From: Acetobacterium woodii
GTDB lineage: Bacteria; Bacillota; Clostridia; Eubacteriales; Eubacteriaceae
NCBI GenBank assembly: GCA_016213825.1
Contig: JACQZP010000011.1
Coordinates: 1 to 64,000 of the forward strand
Reading direction: 5' to 3'
Length of the DNA: 64,000 bases
The notes under the pieces were generated by a model, which did no database searches, was not told the DNA's origin, and worked only from the letters and a program-made list of their open reading frames with translations. Each line of letters opens with the position of its first letter. Positions within the stretch are counted from its first letter, which is position 1. Position numbers and translations under genes: made by a program. Positions 51,167-61,718 of the stretch are shown piece by piece.

Positions 51167-53143
51167 ATGAAAGAAATGAAGCATGCATTTAAAGTTGTAT
51201 CAGAATATGAACCCAAGGGCGATCAGGGACCGGCCATCGAAAAAATCGCAAAAGGGATTAATGATGGGCTGAAATATCAAACCTTACTGGGGGTAACCGG
51301 GTCTGGGAAAACCTATACCATGGCTAAGGTCATTGAGACTGTGCAAAAACCAACTCTGGTAATTGCACACAATAAAACCCTGGCGGCCCAGTTGACCAAT
51401 GAATTCCGAAGTTTTTTTCCCAACAACGCGGTAGAGTATTTTGTCAGCTATTACGATTACTACCAACCAGAGGCCTATGTGCCCCATTCAGATCTTTTTA
51501 TTGAAAAAGACTCATCCATCAATGACGAGATCGATAAATTAAGGCATTCCGCCACTGCATCATTATTTGAAAGACGCGATGTCATTGTGGTTGCCAGTGT
51601 GTCCTGTATCTATGGTCTGGGAAGTCCCTTTGATTATGAAAATATGATGCTTTCGCTTCGTCCGGGAATGGAAAAAGATCGGGATGCGATTATCCGAAAA
51701 CTGGTGGAAATTCAATATACCCGGAATGATATTGCTTTTGAGCGAAATAATTTCCGGGTCAGAGGGGACATTCTGGAGATCTTTCCGGCGGCTTCGTCAG
51801 ACAAAGCCATTCGTCTGGAATTCTTCGGGGATGAAATTGAGCGGATCACCGAGATTAATACATTAACCGGTGAAATTTATGGTGAACTCAACCATGTTTC
51901 GATCTTCCCGGCCTCCCACCATACCACAACTCCCGAAAATCTGGAGCGGGCGATTGCGGGCATCCAGGAAGAACTGCGACAGCGCTATGATGAATATACT
52001 CAAAATAATCGGCTGGTGGAAGCGCAGCGGATTTTGCAGCGGACGAATTACGACATCGAAATGCTCCGGGAGATGGGCTATTGCAACGGGATTGAGAACT
52101 ATACCCGTTATATCAATGGATTGCCGCCTGGGTCGCCACCTTACACCTTGATTGATTATTTTCCCAAAGATTTTTTAATCATCGCCGACGAATCCCATGT
52201 CTCTATTCCTCAGATTGGCGGGATGTTTGCCGGTGATAAGGCTCGCAAGAGTAATCTGGTGGATTATGGCTTCCGGCTGCCATCAGCCTATGATAACCGA
52301 CCCCTGAATTTTCAGGAATTCGAAAGCAAGATTAATCAGATCGTCTTCACCACCGCAACCCCCAGTAAATACGAAAAAGAACACAGTCAGAATACGGTTG
52401 AGCTGATCATTCGCCCCACCGGTCTGATTGATCCGGAGATAACGGTACGCCCAGTAACTGGTCAGATTGATGACCTCTTGGGCGAAATTAAATTGACCAC
52501 CGGTAAAGGAAATCGGGTATTGGTCACCACCTTAACAAAAAAAATGGCGGAGGATCTTACCGATTACCTGAAGGAAAATGGGATTGCGGTGAATTATCTT
52601 CATTCGGATGTGGATACCATCGAGCGGATGAAAATTCTTCGGGATTTGCGTCTGGGGACCTTTGATGTGCTGGTGGGCATCAACCTGCTGCGGGAAGGTC
52701 TTGACCTGCCAGAGGTCGGCTTAGTAGCGATTTTGGATGCTGACAAGGAGGGGTTCCTGCGTTCAGAAACCTCATTGATTCAAACCGTCGGCCGGGCCGC
52801 CCGTAATTTGGAAGGCCACGTAATTATGTATGCCGATAAGATCACCCCGTCAATGGATCGCGCCATCAGTGAAACCAATCGTCGTCGTGGGATTCAAACG
52901 GCTTATAACGAGGCGCATAATATTACCCCCAGCTCGGTTAAGAAGGATATCCGCTCCATTATTGAGGCCACCAAAGTGGCTGAAGAGCCGGAAACCTATG
53001 ATATTGGGAATGAAGCAGTCGATATTGATGTGAAAATCAAAGAACTGGAAGTCGACATGATGGCGGCGGCTGAGGCGCTGGAATTTGAACGGGCTGCCAA
53101 GCTGCGTGACGAAATACATCATCTGAAACATTATCGAAGATAA
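51167..53143 (+). CDS. uvrB: Excinuclease ABC subunit B
   Basis: A 658-residue DNA-damage helicase-like protein of nucleotide excision repair. Walker [11 protein letters not shown] is near residues 38-47, the beta-hairpin [12 protein letters not shown] near 88-99, DESHVSIPQ near 338, and motif [11 protein letters not shown] near 538. The C-terminal UvrC-binding coiled coil ([27 protein letters not shown]) is at 620-650. ATG 51167 after GTGGAGGGTG is chosen; the frame opens at 51149. Confidence 0.97.
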   Translation: MKEMKHAFKVVSEYEPKGDQGPAIEKIAKGINDGLKYQTLLGVTGSGKTYTMAKVIETVQKPTLVIAHNKTLAAQLTNEFRSFFPNNAVEYFVSYYDYYQPEAYVPHSDLFIEKDSSINDEIDKLRHSATASLFERRDVIVVASVSCIYGLGSPFDYENMMLSLRPGMEKDRDAIIRKLVEIQYTRNDIAFERNNFRVRGDILEIFPAASSDKAIRLEFFGDEIERITEINTLTGEIYGELNHVSIFPASHHTTTPENLERAIAGIQEELRQRYDEYTQNNRLVEAQRILQRTNYDIEMLREMGYCNGIENYTRYINGLPPGSPPYTLIDYFPKDFLIIADESHVSIPQIGGMFAGDKARKSNLVDYGFRLPSAYDNRPLNFQEFESKINQIVFTTATPSKYEKEHSQNTVELIIRPTGLIDPEITVRPVTGQIDDLLGEIKLTTGKGNRVLVTTLTKKMAEDLTDYLKENGIAVNYLHSDVDTIERMKILRDLRLGTFDVLVGINLLREGLDLPEVGLVAILDADKEGFLRSETSLIQTVGRAARNLEGHVIMYADKITPSMDRAISETNRRRGIQTAYNEAHNITPSSVKKDIRSIIEATKVAEEPETYDIGNEAVDIDVKIKELEVDMMAAAEALEFERAAKLRDEIHHLKHYRR

Positions 53144-53184
53144 GTGATAAAATAATAATAGAGAAACTGCCGTGAGCTTTACGA

Positions 53185-53274
53185 TCAGTTTCGCACGAAA
53201 CAATTTTTACACTGTACGGCGGACAGTCTTAGGACTGTTCGCCTACACGTTACAAAATTGTTTGTGGAAACTGA
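53185..53274. repeat. Long imperfect hairpin element between uvrB and uvrA
   Basis: Arm 1 is 53185-53228 and arm 2 is 53233-53274 around a TTAG loop. Read against each other the arms match at about 38 of 44 positions with three single-base bulges (TCAGTTTC against GAAACTGA at the ends, GGACAGTC against GACTGTTC at the loop). No T-run. Part of a longer frame is open through it, but uvrA begins at 53346. Some blocks resemble the element at 30611. Confidence 0.75.
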
Positions 53275-53345
53275 ACGCAAAGCAATCATTGTTCGATGAT
53301 GGGGAGTTTCATAATTATATGGAAGTGATAAATATAAGGAGCAAC

Positions 53346-56153
53346 ATGAAATACATAGAAATAAAAGGTGCCAAAGAGCATAACTTAAAAAATATTGATT
53401 TAAAAATACCCCGGGATCAGCTGGTGGTTTTTACCGGACTCAGCGGATCGGGAAAATCATCGTTGGCGTTTGACACCATCTACGCTGAAGGGCAGCGTCG
53501 TTATATGGAATCCCTTTCTTCATACGCACGACAGTTTTTGGGCCAGTCGCAGAAACCAAATGTGGAAAGCATCGATGGTTTGTCCCCGGCTATTTCCATT
53601 GACCAGAAAACCACCAACCGCAATCCCCGCTCGACAGTTGGAACGGTAACCGAAATCTACGATTATTTACGCTTACTTTATGCGCGAATCGGGATTCCTC
53701 ATTGTCCCAAATGCGGAAAGGTAGTAGCGTCCCAGTCGGTCGATCAGATTGTTGATGCAATCCTCGCCCTACCGCCAAAGACGAAGTTTCAAATACTGGC
53801 TCCGGTGATCCGAAAAGAAAAGGGGCAGCATAAGAAAATCCTTGATCATATCAAAAAAGAAGGCTTTGTCCGGATTGTCGTGGACGGCGAACCGATGGAG
53901 GTGTCGGACGAAATCAATCTGGATAAAAATAAAAAGCATACCATCGAAGTAGTGGTGGATCGTCTGGTTGCCAAAGATGACCTGGGCAAAAGACTGTCGG
54001 ACTCCTTAGAAACAGCGCTGAAACTTTCTGGTGGCTTGGTGATTTGTGATGTTATCGGTGGGGAACAGCTGCTTTTTAGTGAAAAACTGTCTTGTGCGGA
54101 TTGCGGAATTGCTATGGATACGCTGGAGCCCCGGACCTTTTCTTTCAATAATCCTTTTGGAATGTGTCCGGATTGTCATGGTCTGGGTTTTCACCAGGAA
54201 GTTGATCCGGATCTGCTGATCCCGGATAAGCGCTTGTCGATTGCAGACGGTGCTGTTAAATTTTTTGGCTTAAAAAGCGATTCTAAATACTATTATAATC
54301 TGATCAAAGCACTGGCCGAAAAACATCAGTTTTCGATTGAGACCCCACTTGAAGATGCCAGTCCGGAATTCATTGATGCGCTATTATATGGCAGTGACGA
54401 TGTTCTGGAAATTTCCTATGAGGGAAAATTCTCGGGTACCTATACCTCAACCTTTGAGGGGCTGATCAAAAATATGGAGCGTCGTTATATTGAAACCCCG
54501 TCAGACCGGATGCGCTCTTTGATCGAGCGGTATATGTCTGAAACACCCTGTCCAACTTGTCACGGTAAGCGGTTAAACCCAACCAGTCTGGCGGTGACCA
54601 TTCATGATAAAAACATCATCGAAATCACCGATATGTCCATTGGGAAATTGATTGAATTCTTTAAGACCCAGATCATGACCGAGCGGGAAATGATGATCGG
54701 CGAATCGATTTTCAAAGAAATCAATGCCCGTCTGAATTTCCTCAAAAACGTTGGCTTGGAATACCTGACCTTGTCACGAAATGCCGGGTCATTGTCCGGG
54801 GGGGAATCTCAACGAATTCGGTTAGCCACCCAGATTGGATCGGGTTTAGTGGGGGTATTATATGTGTTGGATGAACCCAGTATTGGCCTCCATCAACGGG
54901 ATAATCAAAAACTGCTGGAAACCTTGCGCCGATTAACAGATTTAGGGAATTCTCTGATTGTCGTTGAGCATGATGAAGAAACCATGCAGGCAGCCGATTA
55001 TATCGTTGATATTGGTCCCGGACCTGGCGTTCACGGTGGCCAGATTGTTGCCCAGGGAACGCTGGAAGAAATCATCGCAGTGCCGGAATCCATTACCGGT
55101 CAGTATTTTTGCGGGAAACGGTTTATCCCGATTCCGGAAACGCGTCGTAGCGGAAATGGTGAGACGATCAAAATCACCGGAGCCAGAGAAAATAATTTAA
55201 AAAATCTGGATGTGGCGTTTCCGCTGGGAAAATTCATCTGTGTTACTGGCGTTTCCGGCTCAGGCAAAAGCACCCTGATTAATGAAATTCTCTATAAAGG
55301 GATCTCTCAAAAACTTTACCGAAGCTTAAAGAAACCTGGAAAATATAATGATATTGAAGGTATTGAATTGATCGACAAGGTCATCGATATTGACCAATCG
55401 CCGATCGGGCGAACCCCCCGGTCCAACCCGGCCACCTATACTGGGGTGTTTGATCAGATTCGGGATTTATTTGCCAAAACACCGGAAGCCAAAGCAAGAG
55501 GCTACCAAAAAGGCCGGTTCAGTTTTAATGTCAAAGGCGGTCGTTGTGAAAAATGCAGCGGTGACGGCATCATCAAAATTGAAATGCATTTTCTGCCCGA
55601 TGTCTATGTACCCTGTGAGGTTTGCGGTGGTAGACGGTACAATCGGGAAACCCTGGAAGTAAAATATAAGGGAAAAAACATTGCCGACGTGCTGGAAATG
55701 ACAGTGGAAGAAGCGCTGGAATTTTTCAGCAATATTCCTAAAATCAATGAAAAGCTCCAAACCTTGAACGACGTCGGTTTAAGCTATGTGCGGCTGGGAC
55801 AGCCCTCAACCCAATTATCCGGAGGCGAAGCCCAGCGGATCAAGTTGGCAACGGAATTAAGCAAACGAAACACCGGCAAAACCCTATACATTCTGGATGA
55901 ACCCACCACTGGACTGCACATTGCCGATGTCCATCAACTCATTACCGTACTGCAACGCCTGGCTGACAGCGGTAGCACGGTGGTGGTCATTGAACACCAG
56001 CTGGATGTCATCAAGGTGGCCGACCATATCATCGACCTGGGTCCAGAAGGCGGCGACGGCGGCGGAACCATCATTGCCATGGGTACCCCGGAAGAAATCG
56101 CCAGCGTTCCGGAATCATACACCGGCCAGTATTTGAAAAAACTATTAAAATAA
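53346..56153 (+). CDS. uvrA: Excinuclease ABC subunit A
   Basis: A 935-residue damage-recognition ATPase with two ABC modules. Opens with [13 protein letters not shown] and Walker [15 protein letters not shown] near 31-44; signature [19 protein letters not shown] near 485-503; second Walker [14 protein letters not shown] near 635; zinc motifs CxxC near 120, 250, 275 and [11 protein letters not shown] with CEVCGGRRY near 735-765. ATG 53346 follows AAGGAGCAAC and gives normal length; the frame from 53172 is spurious upstream sequence. Cotranscribed with uvrB likely. Confidence 0.97.
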   Translation: MKYIEIKGAKEHNLKNIDLKIPRDQLVVFTGLSGSGKSSLAFDTIYAEGQRRYMESLSSYARQFLGQSQKPNVESIDGLSPAISIDQKTTNRNPRSTVGTVTEIYDYLRLLYARIGIPHCPKCGKVVASQSVDQIVDAILALPPKTKFQILAPVIRKEKGQHKKILDHIKKEGFVRIVVDGEPMEVSDEINLDKNKKHTIEVVVDRLVAKDDLGKRLSDSLETALKLSGGLVICDVIGGEQLLFSEKLSCADCGIAMDTLEPRTFSFNNPFGMCPDCHGLGFHQEVDPDLLIPDKRLSIADGAVKFFGLKSDSKYYYNLIKALAEKHQFSIETPLEDASPEFIDALLYGSDDVLEISYEGKFSGTYTSTFEGLIKNMERRYIETPSDRMRSLIERYMSETPCPTCHGKRLNPTSLAVTIHDKNIIEITDMSIGKLIEFFKTQIMTEREMMIGESIFKEINARLNFLKNVGLEYLTLSRNAGSLSGGESQRIRLATQIGSGLVGVLYVLDEPSIGLHQRDNQKLLETLRRLTDLGNSLIVVEHDEETMQAADYIVDIGPGPGVHGGQIVAQGTLEEIIAVPESITGQYFCGKRFIPIPETRRSGNGETIKITGARENNLKNLDVAFPLGKFICVTGVSGSGKSTLINEILYKGISQKLYRSLKKPGKYNDIEGIELIDKVIDIDQSPIGRTPRSNPATYTGVFDQIRDLFAKTPEAKARGYQKGRFSFNVKGGRCEKCSGDGIIKIEMHFLPDVYVPCEVCGGRRYNRETLEVKYKGKNIADVLEMTVEEALEFFSNIPKINEKLQTLNDVGLSYVRLGQPSTQLSGGEAQRIKLATELSKRNTGKTLYILDEPTTGLHIADVHQLITVLQRLADSGSTVVVIEHQLDVIKVADHIIDLGPEGGDGGGTIIAMGTPEEIASVPESYTGQYLKKLLK

Positions 56154-56159
56154 ATTATG

Positions 56160-56189
56160 AGAAAGCTGAGATTCAGCTTTCTTTTTTTA
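56160..56189 (+). terminator. Terminator after uvrA
   Basis: AGAAAGCTGA and TCAGCTTTCT form a 10-bp stem with a GAT loop, then seven T. Confidence 0.9.
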
Positions 56190-56235
56190 ATACATTTAAA
56201 TAAAGCTTAATACAAAAAAAGAATCAACAATGTAA

Positions 56236-56264
56236 TTGACAATGGTTTTCAATTAGAGTATAAT
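56236..56264 (+). promoter_or_regulatory. Promoter with Fur-like operator for feoAB
   Basis: TTGACA (56236-56241), 17-base spacer, TATAAT (56259-56264). The overlapping sequence TGACAATGGTTTTCA is close to the 7-1-7 Fur consensus TGATAATNATTATCA, so iron repression is expected for the ferrous uptake genes. Confidence 0.7.
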
Positions 56265-56331
56265 TAGGCTAACAAAAGAGTTATATGGATCTCACATATA
56301 AATTTTAATCATTTGGATAGAGGGTGTGCAT

Positions 56332-56556
56332 ATGTTTACATTAAAAGATTTACGACCGGGTCAAAAAGCCTGTGTAGGCTCAATCGCTGTTGAAGGCTTA
56401 ATGCGACGCAAACTGATGGATATGGGTGTAACACCAGGTGTGGAGATTCAAGTTAATAAAACTGCTCCCTTTGGGGATCCTATTGAGGTTCGATTAAGAG
56501 GATATTCACTCAGTCTCAGAAAAAAAGACGCAGAAAATATATTAATGGTTCAGTAA
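56332..56556 (+). CDS. feoA: FeoA family protein
   Basis: A 74-residue SH3-like cytosolic protein that supports ferrous iron uptake through FeoB. LKDLRPGQKACVGSI near the start, RKLMDMGVTPGVEIQV in the middle and DPIEVRLRGYSLSLRKKDAENI at the end match the family. ATG 56332 after AGAGGGTG is preferred to GTG 56326. Confidence 0.94.
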   Translation: MFTLKDLRPGQKACVGSIAVEGLMRRKLMDMGVTPGVEIQVNKTAPFGDPIEVRLRGYSLSLRKKDAENILMVQ

Positions 56557-56565
56557 TCGACGTTA

Positions 56566-56594
56566 GAAACCACCGAAAGGTGGTTTCGTTGTTT
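56566..56594 (+). terminator. Hairpin between feoA and feoB
   Basis: GAAACCACC-GAAA-GGTGGTTTC (56566-56587) with a GNRA-like tetraloop, then a poor T-run (GTTGTTT). It may attenuate transcription or stabilise feoA mRNA rather than end it. Confidence 0.6.
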
Positions 56595-56648
56595 AAATAA
56601 TCACGAGAACGGCATTTTACTTGGCATAAATGGAAATGAGGAAACGAA

Positions 56649-58670
56649 ATGAATTATAAGGTAGCTTTGGTGGGAAATCCCAACTCGGGGAAGACCACAC
56701 TTTTTAATTGTCTCACCGGGAGTAATCTTTATGTGGGGAATTGGCCAGGCGTAACAGTCGAAAAAAAAGAGGGAAATCTTCGGGATACTGCTAAAAATAT
56801 TACATTGGTGGATCTTCCGGGAATTTACTCGTTGGCACCCTATTCCATGGATGAAATTGTCTCGCGAAATTTTCTGCTGGAAGAGCGTCCCGATCTGATC
56901 ATTAATATCATCGATGCCTCCAACATTGAACGGAATCTTTATTTGAGCACTCAACTGATGGAACTCAACTGTCCTATGGTTGGCGCCTTGAATATGATGG
57001 ATGTGGTCAAGAAAACCGGCGTCGAAATTGATGTACAGCGGATGGAAGAAATATTCGGCTATCCCTTTATCGAAATATCTGCGCAAAAGGAAACAGGTAT
57101 CGATGAGCTTATCAAACTAGTGGAAAAGATGGTCGAGTTAGATAAACTCAAAGAATTCCCGCAGATCTTTCCTCCCGAAATTATGAATCTCTTTACTGAA
57201 TTTGGATCTCTGGTAAAAAGCAAATATCCGGATGTATTGCCTGGCTATCCCGGACTTTTCCGGACCATTAAACTGATTGAAAAAGATGAAGAAGTCATGC
57301 TGAAGATTGATAAAAATACTGAATTGCTTGAAGCTATTTATGCAGTCAGAAAAAAAATTGAAGCGGTGACACATCACGATGTGGACAGCACCATTGCTGA
57401 TTATCGATATCGTTTTATCACGGAAGGCATCAGCAAGGCCACAAAAAAAACCAAAGAAAATATTCTGCAGTTTCAGGATAAACTGGATAAGGTGCTTATG
57501 AACCGCTTTGCCGCCTTGCCGATCTTCTTTTTCTTTATGTTTGTTATTTACTATGTATCGATCACTCTGGTAGGCGAAATTACCATTGGTGGCATTGAAT
57601 GGTTTATCAATGATGTGTTAATGATGGCGGTGGCAACTGGACTGGGCAGTTTGGGAGCAGCTGACTGGATCATTGCCTTGATTAATGACGGCGTCATTAC
57701 TGGTGTTGGTGCGGTGCTGACATTTGTGCCCCAGTTGGTGGTTTTGTTTATCTTTATCTCCATCTTGGAAGACAGTGGTTATATGGCGCGGGTGGCCTTT
57801 ATTATGGATCGGATTTTCAGACATTTTGGATTGTCCGGTAAGTCTTTTATCCCGATGGTAGTGGGGTTGGGCTGTTCAGTTCCCGGAATTATGGCAACTC
57901 GAACCCTGGAAAATGAGCGGGAACGTAAACTGACTGCTGTGTTGACCCCATTTATTTCCTGTGGTGCTAAGATGCCCATTTACGTATTGATGGCCTCCGT
58001 ATTTTTCACTAACTATCAGACGTTGCTGGTGTTTTCATTGTATCTGATTAGTTTGACAGTGGTCTTTGCCTCCGGATTTGTTCTTTCTAAAACCTGGTTT
58101 AAGGGCGCAGATTCGGGATACTTATTGGAGATTCCACCGCTGCGATTGCCAAAACTCAAAAATACATCGACCCAAGTTTGGCAACGGACCAAAGAATTTA
58201 TTGTCCGGGCGGGAACTATTATTTTTGCAGTATCAGTGGTGCTCTGGTTTTTACAAAGCTTTACGCCAGGTTTTCAAATGGTTCAATCTCCTGACGAAAG
58301 TATTCTGGCAACATTTGGAAAGATCATTGCTCCGGTTTTTGTGCCGCTGGGTTTCGGCAATTGGGTAGCATCTGTTGCCTTACTCACCGGAATAGCTGCA
58401 AAAGAAATGATCATCAGTACCATGAGTGTACTGTCCTCCGGTCAGGGTGGTAGTCTGACTGAAAACATCAGTCAAATTTTCACACCGGTGTCAGCCTACA
58501 GTTTTGTTATTTTTGTATTGTTGGCATCACCTTGTATGGCCGCTCTTGCCACCATGAAAAAAGAACTGGGAAACTGGCGGGATTTTCTGTTTGCCTTGGC
58601 GTATCAAATTGGTTTGGCCTATGCGATTGCATTCATCATCTATCAGGTTGGCAGTCGGATTTTTGGTTAA
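56649..58670 (+). CDS. feoB: FeoB ferrous iron transport protein
   Basis: A 673-residue GTPase-coupled membrane transporter. G1 GNPNSGKTT at residues 8-16, G2/G3 DLPGIYSL near 55-62, G4 GALNMMD near 115-121 (the common FeoB variant of NKxD). Around ten membrane helices follow residue 280. The helix region GLGCSVPGIMATR near 405 and SCGAKMPIYVL near 437 carry the conserved Cys residues linked to iron passage. AATGAGGAAAC precedes ATG. Confidence 0.96.
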   Translation: MNYKVALVGNPNSGKTTLFNCLTGSNLYVGNWPGVTVEKKEGNLRDTAKNITLVDLPGIYSLAPYSMDEIVSRNFLLEERPDLIINIIDASNIERNLYLSTQLMELNCPMVGALNMMDVVKKTGVEIDVQRMEEIFGYPFIEISAQKETGIDELIKLVEKMVELDKLKEFPQIFPPEIMNLFTEFGSLVKSKYPDVLPGYPGLFRTIKLIEKDEEVMLKIDKNTELLEAIYAVRKKIEAVTHHDVDSTIADYRYRFITEGISKATKKTKENILQFQDKLDKVLMNRFAALPIFFFFMFVIYYVSITLVGEITIGGIEWFINDVLMMAVATGLGSLGAADWIIALINDGVITGVGAVLTFVPQLVVLFIFISILEDSGYMARVAFIMDRIFRHFGLSGKSFIPMVVGLGCSVPGIMATRTLENERERKLTAVLTPFISCGAKMPIYVLMASVFFTNYQTLLVFSLYLISLTVVFASGFVLSKTWFKGADSGYLLEIPPLRLPKLKNTSTQVWQRTKEFIVRAGTIIFAVSVVLWFLQSFTPGFQMVQSPDESILATFGKIIAPVFVPLGFGNWVASVALLTGIAAKEMIISTMSVLSSGQGGSLTENISQIFTPVSAYSFVIFVLLASPCMAALATMKKELGNWRDFLFALAYQIGLAYAIAFIIYQVGSRIFG

Positions 58671-58706
58671 GATTAAGCGTATTAGCGCAGAAGAAAGAAG
58701 GACTCA

Positions 58707-58883
58707 ATGATTACCTGGATTTTAGCAGCATTAATTTTAGGTGCGGCGGGATATATTATCTTTAAGAAAGTCAAGAAAATGAAATCGGGAGATTTTTCCT
58801 GTGAAGGCTGTAAAGGCGGTGATGGCTGCCCGGGCTGCCATGTTAAAATTGAACCCCCAAAAGAAGACGATAAAAGAAACTGA
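58707..58883 (+). CDS. FeoB-associated Cys-rich membrane protein
   Basis: A 58-residue protein. One N-terminal membrane helix (2-20, ITWILAALILGAAGYIIF) is followed by a basic stretch (KKVKKMK) and a Cys cluster CEGCKGGDGCPGC at about residues 33-45. This is the layout of the small companion proteins next to feoB in Firmicutes. ATG 58707 follows AAGAAGGAC; 37 bases after feoB. Role in iron handling is not established. Confidence 0.88.
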   Translation: MITWILAALILGAAGYIIFKKVKKMKSGDFSCEGCKGGDGCPGCHVKIEPPKEDDKRN

Positions 58884-58903
58884 GAAAAAGGAAATTAAAG
58901 ACA

Positions 58904-58940
58904 AAAACAGCCACCAGCAATTAGCTGGTGGCTGTTTTAA
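58904..58940. terminator. Bidirectional terminator between the Feo genes and cspA
   Basis: AAAACAGCCACCAGC (58904-58918) pairs with GCTGGTGGCTGTTTT (58924-58938), a perfect 15-bp stem with T-runs on both sides of the convergent genes. Confidence 0.93.
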
Positions 58941-58952
58941 AATACTATTTAA

Positions 58953-59153
58953 TTATGCGATAAAAACGTTAGTAGCTTGTAAGCCACGATCAGTTTTTTC
59001 TGTATCAAAAGTTACGCGTTGTCCTTCAACAAGGTTTTTACGTCCGTCAGCAATAATTGCAGAGAAATGTACAAATACATCTTCGCCGCCATCTACTGAA
59101 ATAAAACCAAATCCTTTTTCCTCATTAAACCATTTTACTGTACCATTATTCAT
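58953..59153 (-). CDS. cspA: Cold shock protein, CspA family
   Basis: A 66-residue single cold-shock domain RNA chaperone. [22 protein letters not shown] opens it, with RNP1 KGFGFISV and RNP2 VFVHFSAI, and [21 protein letters not shown] at the end. Full length for the family. Ribosome site GGAGGTACC lies right before the start. The long leader 59154-59330 carries an inverted repeat (see next). Confidence 0.96.
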   Translation of the reverse strand: MNNGTVKWFNEEKGFGFISVDGGEDVFVHFSAIIADGRKNLVEGQRVTFDTEKTDRGLQATNVFIA

Positions 59154-59205
59154 TTTAGGTACCTCCTAAATATTATTTGTAAATCGTGATGCAAAAACAA
59201 AAAAC

Positions 59206-59257
59206 ACATATTTTTGCAAATCATTTAAACCGTAAAAATGACTTGCAAAAATATGTG
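59206..59257 (-). promoter_or_regulatory. Inverted repeat in the cspA 5' leader
   Basis: CACATATTTTTGCAAATCATTT (given in family orientation; arms 59206-59226 and 59236-59257) pair with one mismatch and a loop of about ten bases. In the minus-strand transcript the hairpin lies 50 bases before the start codon, where it could act as a temperature-responsive mRNA structure as in other csp leaders. Confidence 0.5.
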
Positions 59258-59477
59258 AAATCAATAAATACACTCTAATTCATTTATAAGTATATACCGA
59301 TTTAGGTCTAATGTCAATTTATTTCATTAACACATTACTTTATTTAAGAAAACTTGGATAATGATAAACTCAAATTATTTGTATCTAAAATCAGATCGGA
59401 CTGAAAAGATGGCATAAACCACTTGAGCCATCTCAACGTTGGTGGTGAGATGGCTCAAAAAAAGCTGAACTCAAGAT

Positions 59478-59726
59478 TTATGTGGTACAATAGCTATTAA
59501 AGTCAATGGACTCATATTTTTGTTTCAAAAGCTCTTTGGCTTCCTTTAAGACTTCCTTTTCTGAAATTGGAAGTCTTATCTCACGTATTTCAATAATTTT
59601 AAAGGGATCGTCCTTAATCGATTTTGTCAGAGTAAATCCACCATAAATTTTCGGAACAATCTTTACTTCGAAATTACCGAAAGAAATCAGGGTATTGTGG
59701 CCATCGACGGTTATTTTTTCAAACAT
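59478..59726 (-). CDS. Hypothetical protein, 82 residues
   Basis: Unknown. N-terminal beta-rich part (residues 1-35, FEKITVDGHNTLISFGNFEV) and C-terminal helical, Lys/Glu-rich part (EKEVLKEAKELLKQKYES). GGAAGTGTTACC on the minus strand precedes the ATG. No neighbours in the same direction besides cspA. Not a recognised family. Confidence 0.6.
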   Translation of the reverse strand: MFEKITVDGHNTLISFGNFEVKIVPKIYGGFTLTKSIKDDPFKIIEIREIRLPISEKEVLKEAKELLKQKYESIDFNSYCTT

Positions 59727-59843
59727 GGTAACACTTCCTTTCTTTATGATATTCTGATGTTTAAAAAAGTATTATTATTATACCAAAATTAGGTAGCGAA
59801 TAAACAAAAAAATCCAAAAAAATATTTATTTAAGGTTATTTAT

Positions 59844-61673
59844 ATGTATGATAAAGAAAAATTAAAAGATTTACCGCAAAGCCCTGGGGTTTACATTATG
59901 AAGAATGACAATGATGAAATTATTTACGTTGGTAAAGCCATTAACCTTCGCAATCGGGTGCGGCAATATTTTCATTCGGCCAGTCAGCTCTCCTCGAAAA
60001 CAGGCGCTTTGGTATCCCATATCGAAACCATTGAAACCATTGTCACCGATTCGGAAATGGAAGCCCTGATTCTAGAATGTAATCTGATTAAGACCCATCA
60101 TCCCCGCTATAATATTCTGCTGAAGGATGATAAAAGCTATCCCTGGATTCGCTTGACCGTTAATGAAGAATATCCTCGAATTTTGATGACTCGGGAGTAT
60201 AAAAAAGACGGCGGAAAATACTTTGGACCGTTTACCAGTTCATTTGCGGTAAAAAATACCATCGAGGCGATTCTTAAAATTTATCCCTTGAAAACCTGTA
60301 ATCGTCAAGTTGAGTATGGCAAAAAGAACGGACGACCGTGTTTGAATTATCATATTGGCCAATGTCAGGCACCTTGTCAGGGTAATGTGTCAAAAGTGAA
60401 GTACGCCCGGGATATCCAGTCAATTTTGGATATTTTAAACGGACGGCATCCGGACTTAATCAAAAATCTTAAAGAGAAAATGACCACAGCCGCTTTGAAC
60501 CAGAATTATGAAGAAGCAGCAAAATATCGGGATCAAATTTCCGGCATTGAGCATATTATTGAAAAACAGAAAATTAGTTCCAGTACCAAACAGGATCAGG
60601 ATTTTATTGGTATTGCACAACAGGAAGACTTGGGCTGTGTTCAGGTTTTCCATGTTCGAGATGGAAAATTGATGGGTCGAGATCACTTCTTTTTAGAAGA
60701 ACTTGGTGATGTAAGTCCCAAAGAAGTGCTGGAGAGTTTTGTTAAACAATATTATTCTAGCTGCGGATTTATCCCGAAAGAAATTATTCTCAAAGAAACC
60801 CTGGAAGACAAGAATGTCATCGAAGCGTGGTTAAACAACCTGGCTGGTAAAAAAATCGAGGTGTTATCGCCCCAGCGAGGGCAAAAAATAAGAATGCTGG
60901 AAATGGTGGGGGAAAATGCAGACCTGGCCTTAAAACAGCACCTACTTGAGAGACGCGAAAAAGAGATTCGCTCCAAGAGCCGATTGGATGGACTGCAGGA
61001 ATTATTGGGGATGGATAAACGGCCATCCCGAATTGAAGCATATGATATTTCCAATATTAGTGGAACCAATAACGTCGGCGGAATGGTCGTGTTTGATGAT
61101 GGTAAATTGAATCGAAAAGCCTGTCGACGTTTTAAAATCAAATCGGTCGAGGGTCAAAATGATTATGCCAGTATGCAAGAAATGATCTTCAGACGAATGG
61201 AACGGGCAATGAAAACCCAGGAAGTCAATAATTTTTTACCGCTTCCCGAAATCATGATGATCGATGGTGGCGTTGGTCATGTAAATGCGGCTGAAAGCAT
61301 CGTTTCGCTTTATCCGGTAAATATTGAAGTCTGCGGGCTGGTAAAAGATGATCGCCACCGACTACGCGGCATTTTTCATCAGGGCATCGAATATCCGATC
61401 AAAAAAGCCACCCCACTGGGCGTCTTCCTTTTTGAAATCTCGGAAGAAGTTCATCGATATACCCTGGGATATCACCAGATTCTGAGAAAAAAAGAAATGC
61501 TGACCTCCCAATTGGAGGAGATCCCCGGGGTTGGTAAAAAACGTCGGGAAGCCCTAATGGCCCACTTTGGACAAGTGGACAAAATAAAAAAAGCCGAGTT
61601 GGCAGAATTAATGGCCGTTCCCGGGATGCAGGTGAAAACAGCCCAGGCCGTGTTCGATTATTTTCATCGATAA
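59844..61673 (+). CDS. uvrC: Excinuclease ABC subunit C
   Basis: A 609-residue dual nuclease. N-terminal GIY-YIG domain with PGVYIMKND and EIIYVGKAINLRNRV at about 13-35. UvrB-binding coiled coil at about 200-240 (LKEKMTTAALNQNYEEAAKYRDQI). The RNase H-like domain with AYDISNISGTNNVGGMVVFDDGK near 395 and HR motifs follows, and the tandem HhH (LEEIPGVGKKRREALMAHFG) ends the chain. Start ATG 59844. No LexA-type box seen upstream. Confidence 0.97.
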   Translation: MYDKEKLKDLPQSPGVYIMKNDNDEIIYVGKAINLRNRVRQYFHSASQLSSKTGALVSHIETIETIVTDSEMEALILECNLIKTHHPRYNILLKDDKSYPWIRLTVNEEYPRILMTREYKKDGGKYFGPFTSSFAVKNTIEAILKIYPLKTCNRQVEYGKKNGRPCLNYHIGQCQAPCQGNVSKVKYARDIQSILDILNGRHPDLIKNLKEKMTTAALNQNYEEAAKYRDQISGIEHIIEKQKISSSTKQDQDFIGIAQQEDLGCVQVFHVRDGKLMGRDHFFLEELGDVSPKEVLESFVKQYYSSCGFIPKEIILKETLEDKNVIEAWLNNLAGKKIEVLSPQRGQKIRMLEMVGENADLALKQHLLERREKEIRSKSRLDGLQELLGMDKRPSRIEAYDISNISGTNNVGGMVVFDDGKLNRKACRRFKIKSVEGQNDYASMQEMIFRRMERAMKTQEVNNFLPLPEIMMIDGGVGHVNAAESIVSLYPVNIEVCGLVKDDRHRLRGIFHQGIEYPIKKATPLGVFLFEISEEVHRYTLGYHQILRKKEMLTSQLEEIPGVGKKRREALMAHFGQVDKIKKAELAELMAVPGMQVKTAQAVFDYFHR

Positions 61674-61718
61674 GCCATTAAAACACTTTTATCAATAGAA
61701 ACTTTGAGGTAGAATAAC

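Noticed and set aside
53172-53345. N-terminal extension of UvrA
   Set aside because: The frame is open but runs through a hairpin element, lacks a start with ribosome site, and UvrA similarity begins exactly at ATG 53346.
59424-59463. Inverted repeat TTGAGCCATCTCA/TGAGATGGCTCAA called as a terminator
   Set aside because: The A-run lies after the stem on the plus strand, where no gene ends, so the minus-strand transcript would meet the T-run before the hairpin. Left as an unassigned repeat.
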